DNA from: Clostridia bacterium
Lineage (GTDB): Bacteria; Bacillota; Clostridia; Oscillospirales; CAG-272
NCBI GenBank assembly: GCA_017629925.1
Contig: JAGBWH010000103.1
Location: 1-10,976 of the forward strand
Reading direction: 5' to 3'
Length of the DNA: 10,976 nucleotides
Positions 7,589 through 10,976 of this stretch are shown in pieces. The first letter of the stretch is position 1. Every line of letters starts with the position of its first letter. The translations under genes were made by a program, and so were the position numbers. The notes under the pieces were generated by a model that did no database searches, was not told the DNA's origin, and saw only the letters and a program-made list of their open reading frames with translations.

Positions 7589-8215
7589 TTATCTTTGCGC
7601 TAATTCCGCGCGTATACGGGCGCAGATCAAAGAGAGTGCGGCAGGGTTTTTCCCGCCGAAAGGCACGATGAGATCCGCCAGCCTTTTTGATGGCTCCACA
7701 AAAGCATCGTGCATGGGTTTGACAGTGGCGAGATATTGGTTGACCACAGACTCAAGCGATCTTCCTCTTTCTTCAACGTCTCGCAGAATACGGCGCATAA
7801 GACGCATATCCGGCTCTGTATCCACAAAGAATTTGATGTCGAGCATATCCGCAATACGCTTGTCCGCATAAATCAAAATGCCTTCCACAATCACCACGGG
7901 TTTGGGGTGGATGGTGGTAGTGTCCTTGGTGCGATTGTGAATTTTATAATCGTAGACAGGCACTTCTATGCTTTGATATTCTTTCAATTTTTTCAGGTGC
8001 TCGAGCATGAGTTCTGTTTCAAACGCGTCGGGGTGGTCGTAATTGGTTTTGGCGCGTTCCTCTACGGGCAAATCATCTTGCGCACGATAGTAGCTATCAT
8101 GGTTCAAAATGGCTACGCTATCTCCAAAGGTTTCTGCAATTCGTTTGGCAAGGGTAGTTTTACCGCTACCGCTTCCACCCGCAATGCCAATGAGCATCAC
8201 TTGTTGTTTCATCAT
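7589..8215 (-). CDS. udk: Uridine (uridine/cytidine) kinase
   Basis: It phosphorylates uridine and cytidine to UMP and CMP in pyrimidine salvage, in the cytoplasm. The 208-residue length is typical. Visible features are the P-loop GGSGSGKT (13-20), NHDSYY (38-43, with Asp40 as the likely catalytic base), YDHPDAF (59-65), PVYDYKIHNR (86-95, nucleoside site), VIVEGILIY (108-116) and the Arg-rich lid RRILRDVEERGR. Two adjacent ATGs (8213-8215 and 8210-8212) follow AGAAGGATAA. The second has the better spacing, so the true protein may lack one Met. It sits 79 bp downstream of tdk and directly before a strong terminator, making it the last gene of the nucleoside-kinase transcript. Confidence 0.96.
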   Translation of the reverse strand: MMKQQVMLIGIAGGSGSGKTTLAKRIAETFGDSVAILNHDSYYRAQDDLPVEERAKTNYDHPDAFETELMLEHLKKLKEYQSIEVPVYDYKIHNRTKDTTTIHPKPVVIVEGILIYADKRIADMLDIKFFVDTEPDMRLMRRILRDVEERGRSLESVVNQYLATVKPMHDAFVEPSKRLADLIVPFGGKNPAALSLICARIRAELAQR

Positions 8216-8253
8216 TTATCCTTCTTTCGCTGTCGTATTGTCCATCACCTTTT

Positions 8254-8271
8254 GGCAGGCCGATACCTGCC
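8254..8271 (-). other. Short hairpin in the tdk-udk spacer
   Basis: A perfect 6-bp GC-rich inverted repeat (GGCAGG / CCTGCC) with a 6-nt loop lies in the 79-bp spacer between tdk and udk. On the minus strand it is followed by AAAAGG, not a T-tract, so it should not terminate. It may stabilise or separate the two coding segments of the mRNA; no function can be read from the sequence. Confidence 0.35.
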
Positions 8272-8294
8272 CTTCTCATGTGGCGACTTGATCA

Positions 8295-8879
8295 TTATTT
8301 GACAGGTTCTCTGTTTTTGATACTTCTTTTCCAGCACGCGTGACACAAAGCAATGTAACTGTCGTTACCGCCAAGCAAAATCTGTTGACCTTCGGTAATC
8401 ACGCGACGCTCGCCGTCAATACGCGCATTGATAATCGCTTTCTCACCGCAGGAACAAATGGTTTTGATCTCCGTGATAGAGTCTGCTACTTCAAACAACC
8501 GTTTGCTACCGGGGAAGAGACGGCTGAGAAAGTCTGTGCGCAATCCAAAGCACATCACGGGGATTTGATAGGTGTCAACGATCGCGCGGAGCTGGTCAAT
8601 TTGCGCTTCGGTAAAAAATTGGCTTTCGTCCGAGATAATGACATCCACATCGTCTTTGCTTTGGTAAATGGATAAAATATCATCCTGCGGGGCAATGGGC
8701 TGGGCTTCTTGCGCAAGTCCCACCCGTGAGCGAATGGTTGTCACGCCATCGCGGCTGTCTGTGGCAGGTTTAATGAGCCACACTTTCATACCGCGTTCTT
8801 CGTAGTTAAATTTGGTAATGAGGGCTTGAGCGGATTTAGAACTGCCCATTGCGCCATAGCGAAAATATAGTTTGACCAT
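8295..8879 (-). CDS. tdk: Thymidine kinase (type II)
   Basis: It phosphorylates thymidine to dTMP in the salvage pathway. The 194-residue protein has the type II TK layout: an N-terminal ATPase core with P-loop GAMGSSKS (9-16), the conserved NYEERGMKVWLIKPATDSR stretch, a Walker B-like IISDESQFF (81-89) with the expected catalytic Glu85, and a small zinc-binding C-terminal lasso region. Candidate zinc ligands are Cys142, Cys144, Cys179 and Cys182. The P-loop departs from G-x4-G-K-S/T, with Ser in place of the Gly before the Lys. The ATG at 8877-8879 has GGAGG 11 bp upstream, overlapping the end of the preceding gene. The upstream gene stops 5 bp before, so the two are almost certainly co-transcribed, and pyrimidine salvage continues with udk downstream. 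Confidence 0.95.
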   Translation of the reverse strand: MVKLYFRYGAMGSSKSAQALITKFNYEERGMKVWLIKPATDSRDGVTTIRSRVGLAQEAQPIAPQDDILSIYQSKDDVDVIISDESQFFTEAQIDQLRAIVDTYQIPVMCFGLRTDFLSRLFPGSKRLFEVADSITEIKTICSCGEKAIINARIDGERRVITEGQQILLGGNDSYIALCHACWKRSIKNREPVK

Positions 8880-8884
8880 CCGTT

Positions 8885-10315
8885 TTATGCCTCCGTGATT
8901 TTCGTTTGGGGATAGAAAGCTTTGTCGCGATAAGGCAAAACATCTCGTCCACTATCACAACGAACATCACTATACACAACTTCCTCTGGCACTTGGTAAG
9001 GATATGGTTTATCAAAGGTAGGCTCGTCGGCATATTGGCTGAGCAAGGCAATGTCTTGAATACGAGGGTCGGTATCCACGATGCGCAAACCTTCAATTTT
9101 GATGAAGGTAGGCATTTTGCAAGGATAACCGAAATCGTGAGTGCCGGGATTGGCACCAGAAATCACAGACGGGTGCTCGCTTTTTGGATACCAAGTCACA
9201 TTGCGCAAGGTCAGCGTGCCATCCCAATGTCCGCCGTAATCATATCTGAGCGACAAAAGGGAGCGACCGCATCTTTCGCTGTCTGCTACCAAAAAATCGC
9301 CTTCGCCAATGGCATGCACACATTGCCAGCCCAGTTTGCATCCGCGCACGATGGCATGGGTGACACCCATGTGGGCGTCAAAACGAGACATTTCGCAATT
9401 TTCCAGCGTGATATTCTTGCAGTAATTAGAGCCCATGAGCCCCCAGCGTGTGCTATCCATGATATCGGGCACTTGGGTAATGCCACGAAGCGTCACAAAT
9501 GCGCAAGCGTGCAAGCCGACATCATAGGTACCCATGGGTGACATACCGCCGTTGCCGGGGGTATAGTAAATCTTATGCCCGCTAAGCGAGCAATTCTCAA
9601 AGGTCACATAGGCACAACCGTTTGCAGAAAGGAAACCGCCATAGGGAGCGCCGTGCTCTCCCTCTCCCTCCACACGGTGAGTGATGCCACGGACAGTCGT
9701 GTGGGAACGCTTGACAACAATATTACGTGCATGGTAGGTGTATTTAGAGGGCATTTGATTGGCAATCGTGGTGAAATGACCGCCTTCAATCACAAGTGGC
9801 GTCTCTTCAATTCTGCGCACACTCGCGCTGGTAATTTGCGGGAATTCCCACATGATGTCATTTAATACCTCGCCGTCCGCATTGCAAAGGAAGGTGTCGC
9901 TCACAGGCACACCATTTGAGGCATTTACGCCCATGCGGATATAGTTGCGACGGGTATCGTCTTTGACAGAAATCATCACAGTAGAGGGGAAAGTCATATC
10001 AATATGTTTTTGACCGTGCGCAAGTTTTGAGAGGGAGAGTTCCTCCGCCTCGTATTCTTGAGGCACTAAAAATATACTTTGATTGATATTTTCAAGTTCC
10101 AAGTCATCTAAAATAAAACGAGCACCCGTCCAGTCGGTATTTGTGGTAATGATGGCCGTTTGATTTTTGCCACCAATATAGTATGTGTCGCCCGCTGTGG
10201 CAGAGACAGGCAACCCGTGTTCATTTGCGTAAGCGTGAGCGGCAACGATCGCCGACATATCATCGGTTTTGCCATCCCCCACCGCACCAAATTGACGATA
10301 GGTTACTTTTGTCAT
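8885..10315 (-). CDS. Pectate-lyase-like right-handed beta-helix protein, substrate unknown
   Basis: A 476-residue protein. Its N-terminus reads VTYRQFGAVGDGKTDD (4-19), the signature opening of the pectate lyase 3 / pectin-lyase-like superfamily. From about 150 to 400 it shows repeated short beta-coil units with V/I-T-x-x-N/G-C spacing (for example YVTFENCSLSG, NITLENCEMS, AIVRGCKLG, LTLRNVTWYP), consistent with a parallel beta-helix. Relatives bind, cleave or isomerise polysaccharides, but I recognise no catalytic triad and cannot assign a substrate. There is no signal peptide or membrane segment, so it appears cytosolic. The ATG at 10313-10315 was chosen because AAAGGA lies 8 bp upstream; another ATG at 10324 abuts that site with no spacing. 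It is the first gene after a promoter (10352-10381) and ends 5 bp before tdk. Confidence 0.8.
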   Translation of the reverse strand: MTKVTYRQFGAVGDGKTDDMSAIVAAHAYANEHGLPVSATAGDTYYIGGKNQTAIITTNTDWTGARFILDDLELENINQSIFLVPQEYEAEELSLSKLAHGQKHIDMTFPSTVMISVKDDTRRNYIRMGVNASNGVPVSDTFLCNADGEVLNDIMWEFPQITSASVRRIEETPLVIEGGHFTTIANQMPSKYTYHARNIVVKRSHTTVRGITHRVEGEGEHGAPYGGFLSANGCAYVTFENCSLSGHKIYYTPGNGGMSPMGTYDVGLHACAFVTLRGITQVPDIMDSTRWGLMGSNYCKNITLENCEMSRFDAHMGVTHAIVRGCKLGWQCVHAIGEGDFLVADSERCGRSLLSLRYDYGGHWDGTLTLRNVTWYPKSEHPSVISGANPGTHDFGYPCKMPTFIKIEGLRIVDTDPRIQDIALLSQYADEPTFDKPYPYQVPEEVVYSDVRCDSGRDVLPYRDKAFYPQTKITEA

Positions 10316-10351
10316 ATAATTCATCCTTTCCGAGGTAGGTATGTTACTTTT

Positions 10352-10381
10352 ATTATACTACTTTCCCACACGGAAAAGCAA
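10352..10381 (-). promoter_or_regulatory. Likely promoter of the beta-helix/tdk/udk unit, with an inverted repeat in its spacer
   Basis: On the minus strand a perfect TATAAT (10352-10357) lies 18 bp from TTGCTT (10376-10381), a weak -35. The start point would be near 10345, giving a leader of about 30 nt before the ribosome binding site. The spacer contains TTTCC-N5-GGAAA, which could be a repressor operator. The perfect -10 and its position make this a good candidate; the weak -35 suggests modest or regulated activity. Confidence 0.55.
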
Positions 10382-10504
10382 GTAAAAAATCGATGTCCGG
10401 AGTGCAGATTTATTGAGTGTTTTTTTGGTGATATTGACAATTGACAGCCGTTTATCCTTACAATAATAAAGAAAAAATATTCTGCAAAATCGTCTATCAC
10501 ATTC

Positions 10505-10976
10505 TTATTTTCCGGCAATAGACATATCACGAACAAGGACATTGGGAGAGCCAAATACGGTCAAACCGAAGGGAACCCCCCACTTTACTGTGTCACCGAG
10601 GCACTCGATGCTTTTTAGCAGCTCAAAGAAATTGCCTGCCATGGTAAAGGATTTTACAGGCTCGGCGCGTTTGCCGCCTCTGATCATAAAGCCTGCGCTT
10701 TCAATGGAAAAGTCACCTGTCACGGCGTTGGTGCCTGCATGAAGGCCCTTCACTTCCGTGATATAAATGCCTTCTCCCACTTTGGCAAATAATTGCTCCT
10801 CGGTATCTGTGCCTGCGCAAATGCCAAAATTGTATGGAGAAATGGCAACAGGGGAAGAATATCCCGCTTTTTGACCATTGCCTGTGGAAGATTTGCCTGC
10901 TTTTTTGGCAGTGGTGAGGTCATAGAGCAACGTTTTAAGTACCCCATCTTCCACGACCGCTTTGCGATATGTGGCA
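10505..10976 (-). CDS. PmbA/TldE-family (TldD/PmbA) protein, C-terminal part
   Basis: The open frame runs off the right edge. 156 residues are visible of the roughly 440-450 usual in this family, so this is the C-terminal third. Family landmarks include LLYDLTTAKKAGKSSTGNG, SPYNFGICAGT, GIYITEVKGLHAGTNAVTGD, SIESAGFMIRGGKR, FTMAGNFFELLKSIE and the closing FGSPNVLVRDMSIAGK. In characterised systems TldD and PmbA/TldE pair into a heterodimeric metalloprotease that degrades or matures peptides such as microcin B17. The zinc ligands are in TldD, while TldE lacks them, and the sequence here resembles the TldE/PmbA side. The tldD partner, if adjacent, would lie beyond the window. The stop codon is TAA at 10505-10507. 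No convincing terminator follows before the next promoter. Confidence 0.92.
   Translation of the reverse strand, partial: ATYRKAVVEDGVLKTLLYDLTTAKKAGKSSTGNGQKAGYSSPVAISPYNFGICAGTDTEEQLFAKVGEGIYITEVKGLHAGTNAVTGDFSIESAGFMIRGGKRAEPVKSFTMAGNFFELLKSIECLGDTVKWGVPFGLTVFGSPNVLVRDMSIAGK

Noticed and set aside
10385..10412. Possible terminator for the PmbA-family gene (AAATC / GATTT around a 15-nt loop, then T-run)
   Set aside because: The stem is only 5 AT-rich pairs with a long loop, too weak to support as an intrinsic terminator.
1..10976. CRISPR arrays, transposons, phage genes, tRNA or rRNA genes
   Set aside because: I saw no regularly spaced direct repeats, transposase or integrase motifs, cloverleaf sequence or rRNA-like stretch. 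Nearly all of the window is occupied by conserved coding sequence on one strand.

Overview
The window looks like chromosomal DNA of a low-to-mid GC Gram-positive bacterium, most likely Bacillota and probably a clostridial lineage. The pointers are the miaB / YlbF-family / mutS / mutL gene order, a MutL that carries the endonuclease motifs of organisms lacking MutH, strong AGGA-type ribosome binding sites, and sigma-A type -35/-10 promoters. The species cannot be told from this window. All eight recognised genes lie on the minus strand, so transcription runs from high to low coordinates.

Reading in that direction, the window opens with the C-terminal third of a PmbA/TldE-family protein (10505-10976, running off the right edge). 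A 180-bp gap follows, holding a minus-strand promoter. It leads into a three-gene unit: a pectate-lyase-like beta-helix protein (8885-10315), thymidine kinase tdk (8295-8879) and uridine kinase udk (7589-8215). The first two are only 5 bp apart. The unit ends at a clear rho-independent terminator (7502-7545).

After a mostly AT-rich intergenic stretch (7261-7588), a good extended -10 promoter (7267-7295) starts the second operon: miaB (tRNA ms2i6A37 synthesis), a YlbF/YmcA-family protein with a four-cysteine tail, mutS, mutL, and tgt (tRNA queuosine synthesis, cut by the left edge). This unit joins post-replicative mismatch repair with modification of tRNA anticodon-loop positions 34 and 37. 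Spacers are 20 to 48 bp, and each gene after miaB has a good or recognisable ribosome binding site.

Most of the window is conserved housekeeping sequence, and I see no CRISPR array, transposon, phage gene, tRNA or rRNA. The points worth a second look are the signal-less beta-helix protein co-transcribed with nucleoside kinases, the cysteine cluster on the YlbF-family protein, a non-canonical P-loop in thymidine kinase, a possibly leaderless miaB transcript, short GC hairpins in intra-operon spacers, and a strong Shine-Dalgarno sequence with a micro-ORF in the 7.3-7.4 kb gap.
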